Assembly (NCBI GenBank): GCA_030267965.1
Contig: BRYA01000036.1
Location: 22,102 to 86,101 of the forward strand
Direction: 5' to 3'
Length of the DNA: 64,000 nucleotides
Source of the DNA: Triparma columacea
Taxonomy: Eukaryota; Sar; Bolidophyceae; Parmales; Triparmaceae
Shown: positions 49,235 to 60,144 of the stretch, one piece after another
Numbering within the stretch: the first letter of the stretch is position 1
Layout of the letters: the number at the start of each line of letters is the position of its first letter
Notes under the pieces: model-generated
Databases searched by the model: none
The model's input: the letters and a program-made list of their open reading frames with translations, nothing else
What the model was told of the DNA's origin: nothing
Position numbers and translations under genes: made by a program

Positions 49235-49768
49235 TTACTTGCCCTCCTGTTCCTCCTGCTCCTCTCCTGCCGTCACTTCGATTTGTTTGATGCTGGCTTC
49301 CGTGAAGAATTCTGCCGGTGTCGGCGACACGGACCTTTTCCCTTCTCCAATACCAGAGCCAGCATCGCTTAGTTTCTCAACTTCAAGGTTAATGATGTTA
49401 CTCGTATTCTCGTCCTCCCCCTCCCCTCCCTCCACTCCCTCCACTCCCTCCACTCCCTCCCCTCCCTCCGCCCTCCCCCCCCCCCCCCTACCACCTCCCC
49501 CCCGAACCTTTTGTCCAACCTTTTTATATCTCACAAGCTTCTTGACCTTGCCCCCGAGTTCCTCCTGGTGCCGTTCCTTCAGGAGCCTTATCCTCGCCTG
49601 GGTCGCCTCCCTCTGACTCTCGAACAGAGCCTCCACGAGGTCCCTCTCCTCGGGGTCGGTCACTCTATCCAACTTTACCTGCCTGCTCGCTTCCATGTTC
49701 ATCTCAATCTGCAGAATGGACATGAGGTTCTCAGCATAGACCTTTTGCATCTCTTCGACGGTGCTCAT
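49235..49768 (-). CDS. hypothetical coiled-coil protein, 177 aa
   Basis: This is a single exon. The N-terminal half is a charged helix (MSTVEEMQKVYAENLMSILQ, VKLDRVTDPEERDLVEALFE, EATQARIRLLKERHQEELGG). The middle is a Gly/Glu minisatellite (GVEGVEGVEGGEG, coded by CTCCACTCC units on the + strand, 49420-49475). The end is acidic (GEEQEEQEGK). No family is recognised. The helical half looks like a genuine folded coding sequence, and a Met start with no nearer alternative supports the 5' end at 49768. Confidence 0.55.
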   Translation of the reverse strand: MSTVEEMQKVYAENLMSILQIEMNMEASRQVKLDRVTDPEERDLVEALFESQREATQARIRLLKERHQEELGGKVKKLVRYKKVGQKVRGGGGRGGGGRAEGGEGVEGVEGVEGGEGEDENTSNIINLEVEKLSDAGSGIGEGKRSVSPTPAEFFTEASIKQIEVTAGEEQEEQEGK

Positions 49769-50154
49769 GGTGCTTATCCTTCAAGCAAAAAACTGCCCTC
49801 CCTCCCGTCCTTGTCAGGTCCACCTGTCCTTCTCTCTCTCTCTCCTTCTCCTAATATACTGCTACTTCCCACGCTTCCCTCGGACCTTCAAAACCGCTCA
49901 CAAAAGCTTTCACACCTTCAAAAACGCCCAAGTCCACAAAACTTTAATTCTGGACAAACTCCAACTTTCTGTTAAGCTTGGCCAAAACCAAACCTCCCAG
50001 TTGCTGGTTCACTTCGTGCTCAACCCCCTCCCCCCCCTCACCACTCAACCCCCCCCTGCCCTCCCGCCCCTCCACAACCCCCTGTCCCCCCCTCCCCCCC
50101 CTCCCCACCTCAAAATTTCAACACACAACTGCCCCACCCTCTCGTCAAACAACA

Positions 50155-52095
50155 ATGTCCCTAACCACAGAGTCCTACTCAATGGACTCCTCCTCTCTCA
50201 TCAACGACGACCTCTCCTCCCCATCTTCCCCCCTCCCCCCCTCAGCCCCCCACACTTACCCTCCTGCCTCCTCCAATCAGTCTCCCCCTGCTCCAGACGA
50301 TGGTGTTGAAAACACCCCAGTCCGGGAGAAGCGGACTCTTTCCTCTCTTGCAGACGTAGACCACGATTACCACCCCACCCTGGACGATTCCATGACGGTG
50401 ACTACTGGCAACTCCTATGGCACCCTCTCTTACCACGTCCCAGCAGTGAAGCCCCTCATGTTTTCCCCTGTAACCTTCATATCGACGTCCCGGTCGACGC
50501 ACAGCGATGTCATGTCGATATCGAACACCACCCGGGCGGTCGCAATTACGACTAGGCCCTCGAACCAGTACCTCAGGGCCCGCCTCCCATATTCGGAGAC
50601 TGCGGCCTTCAAGCAGATGCCCAAGGGCATCGACCCCAAGCACATGACCATTCTTGAGAAGCAGGTGAGGGCAGCGGAGGAGGGTAGCGGAGGAGGGTAG
50701 CGGAGGAGGGCAGAGGAGGAGCCCAGCGACGGCATTGCAGAGAAGTGCGTTTGAAAATGCTCGTCTAACATGCTCGTCTATACATTATTATATTATTAAC
50801 CTAACCTGTACCAACTTCGTCGTGGTTGCTCGTCGCAGGCCGAGAGGCAGTCTAGGGCAAGACACAACAGGGAGCTACACCTGGAGCACAAGATCTTCAT
50901 GGAGAGGTTGAAGCAGGAGAGGGACAACAGATTAAAGATTGAATCTGGTGCAGGTGAGAACCGGGAAGAGCCGTGGAAGTGCGAGCTGAGCATCGATGCG
51001 ACCGTCCTTATGCCCTCATGCACTAACACAACGTTTTGGTCGTCACGTCGCTCCTCGCACAGCAATTCACATCCAAAAAATCCTCAGAGGGTTCCTAGCT
51101 CGGCCTAAGACTGACTTCGTCCACGAGCTTAAGGAGACAAGGTCGGCCCAAAGGCTCTTGAAGAACAGCAAGACGAAGCTTACCCACGACCTGCTCGAAA
51201 TGACAGAAAGGGTAGGGCTCCAGCCTATCCCAGGCCTCACCCTCAACTCGAGGAGGATGATGGAGAGGGAGAAGCAAGAGAAGGAATTGAAGCACCTGGA
51301 AGGTGAGGACGACAACGACAGGAACAACCTGCACTGCAGTAACAATAGTGATGCTTTTATTGCTCAACACCTTCATATCCACTAACACAAGACCCCCTCT
51401 TCGCGACTCGCTTCGCTCGCCGCAGACATGGAGGCCGCGTCTGTCCAACTGCAGTCGGTTATGAGGGCGAAGCTCGGTAGGAAGAGAGTCAACCTCATTA
51501 GGGACGATCACATCAAGAAGGAGCAAACGAACGCTGCCACAGTCATCCAACGTTGCGAGAGAGGCAAGTGGGGGAGGGAAGTTTACAAGAAAATGATTAG
51601 AAAGGAGCAAGAGGAGGCGATCACCCGGATCCAGGCTCGGATAAGGCTCAAACGGGGAAGGTTGGAGAGCGAGCAGAAGAAGAAGGTGCACCAGAGGAAG
51701 CGGAGAGGTGAGAATGGGGGCAAAAAACGAAATTACGACAATTCTAAATTAATACTAAGCACACACTAACTCAATCCCCTCCTGTCGTCGCTTTCGTCGC
51801 TTCGCTCCTCCCGTTTCGCTCCTTCCCCGCAGAGAACAACGCTGCCATGACGGTCCAAGCAATTTTCAGGGGGAAAATGAGCAGGAGGAAGGTCACGGCT
51901 CCCAGCTACGAGAAGGTGTATCACCGGCGTCAGCAGTCAATGTACTTGCAGATGGAGAAGTCCGGCATGGACTTCGTGGATCTTGGGGAGGATGACACGA
52001 GGACGGGGAGCTCTTACTTCAAGTTCAAGAAGAAAAAAGGAATCCACAGAGGCAACACGGTCAAAAACATGACCCTCATGGAGGAGCAAGAGTGA
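50155..52095 (+). CDS. IQ-motif (calmodulin-binding) protein
   Basis: There are five exons: 50155-50664, 50839-50953, 51063-51302, 51426-51707 and 51833-52095, phases all consistent. The N-terminal about 170 residues are Ser/Pro-rich, then a basic charged helix (MERLKQERDNRLKIES). IQ-type segments follow: AIHIQKILRGFLARP, VQLQSVMRAKLGRKRVN, ATVIQRCERGKWGREVYK, ITRIQARIRLKRGRLE and MTVQAIFRGKMSRRKV, about five in tandem. IQ motifs bind calmodulin or centrin and are common in ciliary and cytoskeletal scaffolds. The C-terminus (DMDFVDL-like GMDFVDLGEDDTRTGSSYF, then KFKKKKGIHRGNTVK) is not recognised. The introns at 51303-51425 and 51708-51832 carry the introner-like features (CTCGCTTCGCTCGCCGCAG at one acceptor; GTGAGAATGGGGGC at one donor). 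Confidence 0.78.
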
Positions 52096-52385
52096 TCATC
52101 TCATCACGAGCACAATAAATCCAATTGTATCTGTTAAATAGAAAATAATTTCGTTCAATACTCCGGACGATATGGGTTTGTCGCGCAGATCCTGGGTCTA
52201 ACATTTTGCCTTATTTACCCACCCCTCGCCGCCCCCCTCACCACCCACCCACCACCTACCAACTCGCCCGCCATCTACCATCCCGCTCTAAATCAACCAA
52301 TCCCCCTGACAACGTCCTCTCTGTCTTTCTTTCATTTTCTCACCTTCTTTTTGTCGAGTTTAGATCCCCTCCCTCCCCCCCAAAA

Positions 52386-54196
52386 ATGCTTCTCCTCGCC
52401 ACATTCCTTCTTCTATTCCTATCCTCGTGCTCAAATGCAGCGATTTCCGCCCCACCCGTACTGATTCAGTCCAGTTACTCAAACGGAAAGTATGAGGCAC
52501 ACCCTCACTCTGGCGTCGAACTAAAGTCTGGTGGTTTCTTCATGGTCGGGGACAGTATGACTACCGGGGACGGTGACACATTCCGCCAGCAGTTTGCTGT
52601 AAAGACGACCTCCGATGGAACGGAAGACTGGCAGATTGCTCTCGGTGACATTGGCTACAATTATGGAAAGTTTGGTCTTGAGCTGTCTGACAAGACGTTG
52701 CTCGTGTTTGGGTCCTCATCGGTGGCTGATGGCTCAGGCTCTTACAGCGAGCTCCGCTCGATCCACCGTATCGACCCCGAGGACGGTACTGTCATTTCGC
52801 ACACGGTCCTCCCAAGCAACTCTGGGACCGGGAACGACGGCTTCATGGGTGCAGATCTCATGACTTCAGGTGAGACGAGACGAAATGAGCGAGGCTCATC
52901 TTCAATATTATATTTGACATTGTTGCTCACAACTCTTTCGCAACCGCTTCCGCAACCGCTTCCGCAACCGCAACTGCAACCGCCGCTGCAGACCCTGACG
53001 GGCTCTCCGTGTGGGCCACAGGTTACGTAGACGGGGAGGGACAGCCCGAAGAAGAGGAAGCAATGTTCTTAATCGGCGGAGGAAGCGCATTTGCTATGCA
53101 GCTTGAGTTCCCTAGTTTGAGCGGTGAGGACAAGGGTGGCGACGCCAAGGTGAGAATGAATGAGCAAAAAACGGCGTAACTGTACAATCTTATCAGCTTA
53201 CACGACCCTTTGGATGAACCTCGCACCAAGGTCCTCTGGGAGAACGTCTTCTCCCAAGATGACGACGGATTCAAAATGAATCAGGGGATGAGAATTGTCG
53301 AGACTTCTGAGGGCGATGCTATCCTAATTTCCACCGCAACCCCCGACGAAGGATTGTACCAGTGGAGCTCCCTCGCTCTGACTCCAAAGGGCGAAATCAA
53401 GTGGAGGTGAGAATGGGCAGAAGAAGCAAGGCAGATATAACCCATCGCGCGCATACATACTTTAACATTATTCCACTTACACAACCCTTTCCGCTTCCCT
53501 GCTGTCTCGTCGCAGAAAAATCATCCCTGCCTCTGACGCCAACGCCCCAGCTAGCGAAACCAACGGGACGATGTCCCACCCCTATGCCCTCACTCGGGAT
53601 GGAGAGGGTGGCGCGGTCATCGCTGGCCATGCCTACCCTGCCTCGGAATCAATCTTGGTGCCGTTTGGGCTCCCCGTTGGGAGGATGGTCCGAATCGACG
53701 CAAAGGGATCCGTACTGTGGGACGTCAGATTCAAGCCCGAAAACTCTCCCGACGATCACAATGTGGAATGTTATGGAGGTGAGAGCGGGAAGAAAAGCAA
53801 AGCAGCACAGGCAAAGACGGCATTCCAAGAAGAGAGGATCATCTAATGCAGCCCTTCCTGCGCCCCCCTTCGCTCGCCGCTTCGCTCGATGCAGTCGATT
53901 CTACCCTCGACGGTGGCTACATTGCGACTTGCGGCTTTGGCTGCATGCCTGAGACTTGCAAGAGGTTTCAGCCGGCTGAAAACAAGATCTGGCAAGTTTT
54001 AGCACACAGGGTCGACAAGAATGGCGAACAGCTTTGGGACGAACTATACACCGATACCTCCAAGGGGAACAACGCAGGCGAATACATTGTCAGTCGCAGA
54101 GAAGGAGGTTACGCCATTTATGTCGATGCTTCTTGGGGGGACGCTGACACGGGCGGAAATTTTGGCCTCATGGTCCTCGACAGCGACATTGAGTGA
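52386..54196 (+). CDS. secreted beta-propeller-like protein (delta-60/PQQ-type repeats)
   Basis: There are five exons: 52386-52869, 52992-53149, 53231-53406, 53516-53778 and 53895-54196. The start gives a clear signal peptide (MLLLATFLLLFLSSCSNAA). Repeated units of the form (TS)DG-x-x-W-x-(I/V)-x-(L/F)-G...G-x-x-L-x-D-x-(T/G)-x-L-(V/L)-x-G occur: KTTSDGTEDWQIALGDIGYN, LELSDKTLLVFGSSSVA, IVETSEGDAILISTATPDEG, LALTPKGEIKWRKIIPASDA, ALTRDGEGGAVIAGHAYPAS, IDAKGSVLWDVRFKP and HRVDKNGEQLWDELYTDTSK. These resemble bacterial delta-60/beta-propeller repeats. The cell location is secretory or surface. Four of its introns begin GTGAGA-x-x-G and look related to each other. It ends at a TGA inside GAGTGAGC; a missed final exon cannot be excluded. 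Confidence 0.7.
53779..53894 (+). repeat. introner-like intron 4 of the beta-propeller gene
   Basis: The intron begins GTGAGAGCGGGAAGAAAAGC, contains AAAGACGGCATTCC, and ends CTTCGCTCGCCGCTTCGCTC-GATGCAG. The AAG(A/C)GGCATTCC word is shared with the intron at 31405-31473 of the giant gene, and the TTCGCTCGC core with introns of the IQ and FKBP genes. Confidence 0.5.
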
Positions 54197-54286
54197 GCGT
54201 GTCGTACCCTTAAAAAATGTGTGCTCTTCTTCTCATCTTCTCAACAAATTTTTACAATTTTTATCTTTTAACCTCTTTCCTGATTC

Positions 54287-56414
54287 ATGTCTGACCACTT
54301 CATCCCACCGGAGACGAAATTTGTTGCCCCTGACCCCGAAGGTTTGTCTCTCCCCCCCCCGCACCCCCCCCCCCTCTCTCGCCCCCTCTGACTCATTTCC
54401 CAACCGGCCCTCCCCTCTTCTCCCCGAAACTGCCCCCCCATTTGTGAGCAGAAGTCAACCCAAAGTACTCCCGACCCAAGCTGAATCCCAATTTTGATGA
54501 AGACAAAGACCGTCGGGTGTGCAAGGGATGTTCGGGATGGGGCAAGCAGTTGATTTGGCCAGATGGTCATTGTGCCCACTGTCGGAGGAACTTGAAATTG
54601 AAGGTGCGTTGGGTACGGAAAGCCGTCCTCGCAGTGAGATACTCTAACCCTCCCCACCGCCCCCATCAGTTTGACCCCGCCTCCTCCCCATTCACATCAT
54701 CACAAGGTTACTTTGATATTACCCCTTCGGGGGATGGGGGAGTTTTGAAGCTCCCCATTCACGTGCCCTCCGATCCACAAAGCGATATTCGCCTCATTAA
54801 TCCAGTCGAAGGATGCATGGTGGATGTCCAGTACGTCGGCAAGCTCCTCAACGGGGAGGTGAGAATGGGCAACGACTGATGGGAGGAAGGCACAGGCACA
54901 GGCACAGTATCACACTTATGGACTAACCCAAGAATTTCCGCGCAGATATTCGACACCACGCGAGACCTTTACAAAGGAGTATGCATCGGCGGGACGGACG
55001 ACCCCAAGAGCTTCATGCTCCTCAGGCAAAAGGTTGTTCAAGGTTTCGACATGGCTGTCGCTACAATGGTGGTTGGGGAGATAAGCAGCTTTGTCGTGAG
55101 GGCGGACTACGGGTACAACAGCGCCCTCCCAGAGAGCCTCCCCAAGGTTGGTGTCGGGGACACCCTCATTTACGAAATCGAGCTGGTGGAGTTCAACCCG
55201 CAGACCACTCCGAGATTCCCCACCCAAGAGGAGCTTGCGATCAGCAAGAAGGAGAGGCAGGAGGAGGCCGAGGAGGAGGTGAGAACGACAGAGCTAGTAA
55301 AGCGGCATCGCGGCATCGCAGCATCGCGGCATCGCGACTGTGCTACTCCGCATTCCTCCAGCCACTGCACTCAATATATGAATATATCTGCTCCTAACGA
55401 AACCACTTTTGCTCCACCCCATTCCGCGACTCGCTTCGTTTCGTCGCAGCTGCGCCAAAACCCCCCCATCCCCTACCCCGACAGGTGCAAGGCGGCCCTC
55501 GAGGAAAAGGAGAAGGGGAACAAGCTGTTCCAGGAGGGGGACTACGAGGGCGCCAAGAAGTGCTACGATTCTGGGTTTGTCAACATTTTCATTCACCGGG
55601 ATGAGTGGGCCCATCTCGTCTCGAAGGAGGACAAGAAGATGTTCAACGACGTCAAGGGCGTCCTTCACCTCAACAGGTGCATGTGCAGGGTGAAAATGGA
55701 GAAGTGGGACGACGCCATATGGGACGCCGACAGAAGTATCGAGTTTAAGCCGAGAAACCAGAAGGCGCACTACAGGCGTTGCCTGATTTACACTGGCTTC
55801 TTGACAAGGGAGCTCGACAAGGAGGCGAAGGGCTCCTTCTGGGACGTAGAGAAGGCGAAAAAGTTTGCCAAAAAAGCGAGGGAAGATTTAGACTTGGCAG
55901 TCGAGTTGAATGGAGGGGAGCAAGACGCGGGGATGAAACGCGCTGAGAGGTGAGGGAGAGGAGCGAAGCGATGCAATTGGTCCAAGCGCTATGATTTAAC
56001 CTTCTCGTGACACGCTTCGCTACACCTACAACGCAGGGACCTCCAAAGCAAGAGCAAACTGCTCAAGAAATACGAGGGCAACTACAAGAAAGGTCAAAAG
56101 AAGCTGTACGCGGAGAAGATGATGGGCACCCTAAACGAAAAATATGAAAAACTCAAGGTCAAGGAGGCAGTCAAGAAGAAAAATAAGGAGAAGGTAAGAG
56201 ATGGCGAAAAGGGCAAGGGTTGGGGGTGGGAACACAGCACGCTGCTATTTACTAGTCTTCGTGTTGTCCCGACTACCTCAGCTCATCGCAGATTCTAACC
56301 CTTCGCTCGCCGCGCCAGGATGAGCTCGATGACATGCCAGAGCTCGACGATGACGGAGATGAGGACGGGAGCGCTATGCCGCAGCCGCCGCCGCCGCCGC
56401 AGCAAACTGCTTAA
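54287..56414 (+). CDS. zinc-finger-FKBP-TPR protein
   Basis: There are seven exons: 54287-54341, 54452-54603, 54670-54858, 54946-55278, 55450-55949, 56037-56193 and 56319-56414. Exon 2 carries CKGCSGWGKQLIWPDGHCAH-CRR, a CxxC...CxxC zinc-ribbon-like module. Exons 3-4 form an FKBP domain (MVDVQYVGKLLNGEIFDTTR, VVQGFDMAVATMVVGEISSF, YGYNSALPESLPKVGVGDTL). Exon 5 carries three TPRs (KEKGNKLFQEGDYEGAKKCY, VLHLNRCMCRVKMEKWDDAI, ADRSIEFKPRNQKAHYRRCL). A Lys-rich coiled tail and an acidic/poly-Pro end follow. FKBP-TPR proteins are peptidyl-prolyl isomerase Hsp90 co-chaperones. The usual active-site Trp after the VI-x-G motif is Phe (QGFD), so isomerase activity is doubtful. AATAAA directly follows the stop. 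It lies 90 bp downstream of the beta-propeller gene. Confidence 0.85.
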
Positions 56415-56560
56415 TAAAGAAGGGAAGCGTCAGGTTTCATTCAAATGATGGCTCTTATTTTGATTCGGGCTCTAATGTTGATTCCACCTTATTGCCCTGA
56501 CAAATAAATCTTCTCTATCCACCAAACTCTATGTTTTGCTTTCGCATCGCTCCATGTTTC

Positions 56561-58434
56561 TTACTGGGCGTTTCCGGCGATGCAGACGAGGTCGATGCAG
56601 GCCCTGGTTCCGCTGTCGTCGGTCTCGTATGTGCCTAGCTTAGTCCCGCATGCCGAGTAGATGGTGAGGCCGTCGTCGCCGACGACAACGTTCTCCTTGA
56701 TGACCTCCTCTCCACGGAAGGAAGGCCAGCCATGTTCGGAGGTGTCCTCCTTGAATTCAGCGAAGGAGCGTCCGACGGGGGCCTGGAAGACAGGGATTCC
56801 GCACGCAGAGTCGTAAAAGGTTGTGACGCCAGCCTTGCTGATCTCGCGGAAGAGCTGCTTGTCAAGGTAGAAGTTGCGAGGCTCGGGGTAAGCGTCGAAG
56901 TCGGCGTCGCAGCAAACAGCCTGGGAGAGGGACTCGTCGGCACTACCTCCGGGGAGACCAACTTCAGCGGAGGTCTCAGTGATGGAGAACTTCAGGTCGG
57001 TCTGCACCTTGCAACTCGCCGCCTTGACGGGCATGGTCTCGGCAATGGTCTCAGCGTAGACTCCGAGGATCTCGAGGTTGAAATCTCCCTCGACTCCCTC
57101 GGTCCAAAGGCCGAGCTGCTGGATCTTCTTCTTGTCCTTCTCGGTGGGGCAGACGGACTCGTCGTCGACGCACTTGACGATAGCCTCTCCGGTGTAGGAG
57201 GACCAGTTGTTGGAGAACTCAGTGAAGGGGATGGAGATCTTGGTGAAGCCGGTCTCTTCGTCCTCGACTCCGTCCTTGAAGAAGAAGTCAGCCTTGAAGG
57301 ACTTGAACTGGGGGTTGAAGGTGTTGGCAGCGAAGGAGAACTTGAAGCCCTCGTAGTCAGGGGTGGAGGAGGCGAGGAGGAGGGTGATGTGGGTGGCGCC
57401 AGTGGCGTCGGGGAACTTGTCGAAGTTCTTCTTGGACTCAAGGTTGCAGAACCCGGGAGCCTTAAGGGAGGGCACAACCTCGCAGGATCCGTTCCATTCC
57501 ACCTTGTTGTCGGTGACGGTGTAGTTAGAGGTGGAGACACCGCCCATGACAGGATCGTTGGTGAGCTTAATGTCGTGATCGTTCTCTCCGTCGAAGGTCC
57601 AGAGGGGGATCATGCCGTCAGCGAGGACAGGGGTGGAAGTGGTGGAGGTGGAGGTGGAGAGGGTCTCGTAGTAGAAACCCTTGAGGTCAATGTTGAAGAC
57701 CCCAGCGGCTCCTTCAGCCCAGAGGCCGAGCTGCTGGATCTTCTTCTTGTCCTTCTCGGTAGGGCAGACGGACTCGTCGTCAACGCACTTGACGATGGCC
57801 TCCCCGGTGTAGGAGGACCAGTTGTTGGAAAACTCAGTGTAGGGAACCTGTACGTGGTAGTAACCGGCGTCGTCGACGGGGGTGCCGGGGGTGACAAAGA
57901 AGTCAGCCTTGTGGCACTTGAACTGAGGGTTGATGGTGTTGGCAGCGACGGAAACCTTGAAACCCTGGTAATCAGGGGTGGAAGTCTTCATGACGAGGGT
58001 GATGTGGGTGGCGCCCTCGGCGGAGGGGAACTTGTCCGTGTAGGACTTGGAGGTCACGAGGTTGGCGAACCCGGGGGCCTTGAGGGAAGGGACAATCTTC
58101 ACCTCCCCATCCCACTGGAGAAGATCGTCAACGACCTTGTAATCAGAGTTGGACTGGCCACCCATGACTGGGTCGTTGACTAGCTTCACACTGGGATACA
58201 GGTAATGGTTGAAAGGGGGGGGTGCAGGGGGGTGCAGGGGAAGGGGGGGGTTAGATAGGACATGATGGAAGAGTGAAGCGATGAGCTGGCCTTAGTGGTG
58301 GGCTGAGTTTTTCCCACTTACTCGTGCGCAGTCTTGGAATCTTTGTCGCCAGGGAACTCCCAGAGGGGATCAATGGCGTTTGTGGCGGAGAGCGAGAGCG
58401 CAGCAGCTACTATCGTGGAAAAGAGAAGCTTCAT
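56561..58434 (-). CDS. secreted CIA30-CIA30-MsrB-like fusion
   Basis: There are two exons, 58434-58322 and 58190-56561 (donor GTAAGT, phase 2; junction TAHDVKLVNDP). A signal peptide MKLLFSTIVAAALSLSATNA starts the protein. Two CIA30/NDUFAF1-type beta-sandwich domains follow, each with (L/W)-x-F(D/P)G(E/D), DPVMGG(Q/V)S, PSLKAPGF and EFSNNWSSYTGEAIVKC. The segments EAIVKCVDDESVCPTEKDKK and KIQQLGLW are identical in both. The last 130 residues resemble MsrB (methionine-R-sulfoxide reductase): EFKEDTSEHGWPSFRGE, a YSACGTKLGTYE segment where MsrB has RCxxHLGH, and GTRACIDL where MsrB has RYCIN. The resolving zinc CxxC pairs are not evident. CIA30 in mitochondria assists complex I; a signal-peptide version likely acts in the ER, surface or plastid route (inference). 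Confidence 0.8.
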
Positions 58435-58569
58435 TTTATTTTTGATCAGATCTTTTGAGCTGAATTGGCTGAGGTCCATCCTTGTTCCTGATGAAAGAGA
58501 AACAGATGATGTCAGGAATTTCAAAAGCCTCACACTTTCATATCGATAGCTGTATAGTTTACATTACAA

Positions 58570-60027
58570 TTAGCTCATCCAAACGACCGTGTTCTGACAG
58601 ACGCTCGCAACGATTTCCAAGGTCGGGTGACAGACGATTGACTTGATTTCCCCTGCGTGCCCCTTCCATTCAGCAATGGGACTTCCATTCCCTCCCGTCG
58701 CATCAAAAGCGAAGATCTTCTGTGGGTCGAGGAGCGGAGGCGGGGTGCGGTGGTTATTATTATTGTTAGGTTTCGTTGGGTGTCGAAAGTTTGTTATTGA
58801 TATTGACGCTGCAAGCACCTTCGATGATGTCCGCCCCCCACTCTCACCTTTCCCTTGCTACTACCTCTGCCCCTCCCAGCAACGAGGACCTTCTTCCCGT
58901 CGGGGGAAAAGGCCGCGACTGCAGTAGCTGGAGGTTGGAGAACTGTTGGGGGGAGTGGGGGGGGGTGGGGAGGTTAGTTTTGCCGGTTGCGTCGTGCCGG
59001 TTGCGTCGTCTTTTTTTCATCTTCTTCATCCGCCTGCCGTATTCGCACCTTCAGGGATTGCTCCACTCGTCCCCCCCGTCTCCAAACCGAGTACCTCAAC
59101 CTCGTCCAAATGCTCCGTGAACACATTGCTGACGTTACCCTTAAAAGCATCAACGAGAACGACCACCCCACCGCTTCCCTTCACCATGAGAAGGTCGCCC
59201 CCGCTGTTGAACTCGATACAGTTGTTCCCGCCCCAGTCCCCGCAGGCCCGGGCCGCGAAGGAGGACGCGGCATGGGGGGAAATACCCTTGGAGACGAGTG
59301 CCTGGTGGAGCATTTGCCTCGTCACTGCGAACGTTGCAAAGGCAGTCTGTTGCTGCATGGCGTCGTACAGCTTGATGCAGCAGAAGGATTCCGGGTCGTA
59401 AACCTGGTTGATCGCCACGGCGAAAATTGCCCCGCTGTTGTCAAAGGCAACCCCACCAGAATTACCCTTTGATCCAGAGACTGAACCACACGCCTGGCAC
59501 CCAGAGGAACTCTGGTCCCATACCTTCACGTCGAGCGACCCGATGTTGTCTTCAAGCGTTATAAACCTATCATCTACGGGGGAGGAGGAGATGTCAATGA
59601 TGGTACCCTTGACGTCAGGGAAGGATTTCACAATACTGTTCTCGGAAAGGTTGACGACGGAGAGGGAGGAGGGGGCATTCGGGGGATAGGAGGGGGTGGA
59701 GGCAACAAGGACCTGGCTGGGGACGTGGGTGGGGGAGAAGGAGGTGATTGTCGAGCAGTTTATTAGGTGGGGGGCCTTGGGGGGGGTGGAGGAAGTGGAA
59801 GAGAACGTTGTGGTGGAGATAGTAGTCGAGGTCACCGTGTAAAGACAGACGTCCTCCTGGTGTCTTTTACTGAAAGCAAGGGTGTTTGGGAGAGGAGGTG
59901 TTTTCCCTGCAACGACGTGAGCAGGAGTGTAGGAGGAGAGAGGGGAGGGAGCCTGATTGGGGGGGGCAGCGTTTGCAGGAGGAAGAAAGGCCGCAGCAGC
60001 TGAGAGTGCGGCGAAATCAATGTCCAT
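58570..60027 (-). CDS. WDR82: WDR82/SWD2-like WD40 protein
   Basis: There are three exons: 60027-59049, 58942-58848 and 58719-58570 (donors GTGCG and GTGAG). The N-terminal about 110 residues are Pro/Ser/Thr-rich. The WD part tracks WDR82: VKGTIIDISSSPVDDRFITL, LDVKVWDQSSSGCQACG, GGVAFDNSGAIFAVAINQ, CCIKLYDAMQQQTAFATF, WGGNNCIEFNSGGDLLMVKG, VVVLVDAFKGNVSNVFTEHL, TAVAAFSPDGKKVLVAGRGR, AEWKGHAGEIKSIVCHPTLE and the end ASVCQNTVVWMS. WDR82 is a subunit of the Set1/COMPASS H3K4 methyltransferase and of the PNUTS phosphatase complex. It is more divergent than a typical ortholog (low-complexity start, missing Asp in some WD). A 117-bp divergent spacer separates it from the carboxypeptidase. Confidence 0.72.
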
Positions 60028-60144
60028 TGTGTGAATTGTGTAAGGGTGTGTGTGTGTGTGTTGTGTGTGTTGTGTGTGTTGAGTGTGTTGAGTGTTGTGT
60101 ATGTGTTTGGGCTCTTTGGACCAACAACACTCACAAAATCAGGG
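60028..60144. promoter_or_regulatory. 117-bp divergent spacer with a (GT)n-type repeat
   Basis: TGTGTGTGTGTGTTGTGTGT and related GTTGTGTG/GAGTGTGTTG words fill about 60040-60100, between WDR82-like (minus) and the carboxypeptidase (plus). Alternating purine-pyrimidine DNA in a shared promoter can adopt non-B form. Confidence 0.5.

Noticed and set aside
52386..56414. Reading the beta-propeller and FKBP genes as one transcript unit
   Set aside because: The GAGTGAGC at the end of the propeller could be a splice donor, but the FKBP gene has its own good ATG and N-terminus, and no acceptor in the 90-bp spacer keeps frame convincingly.
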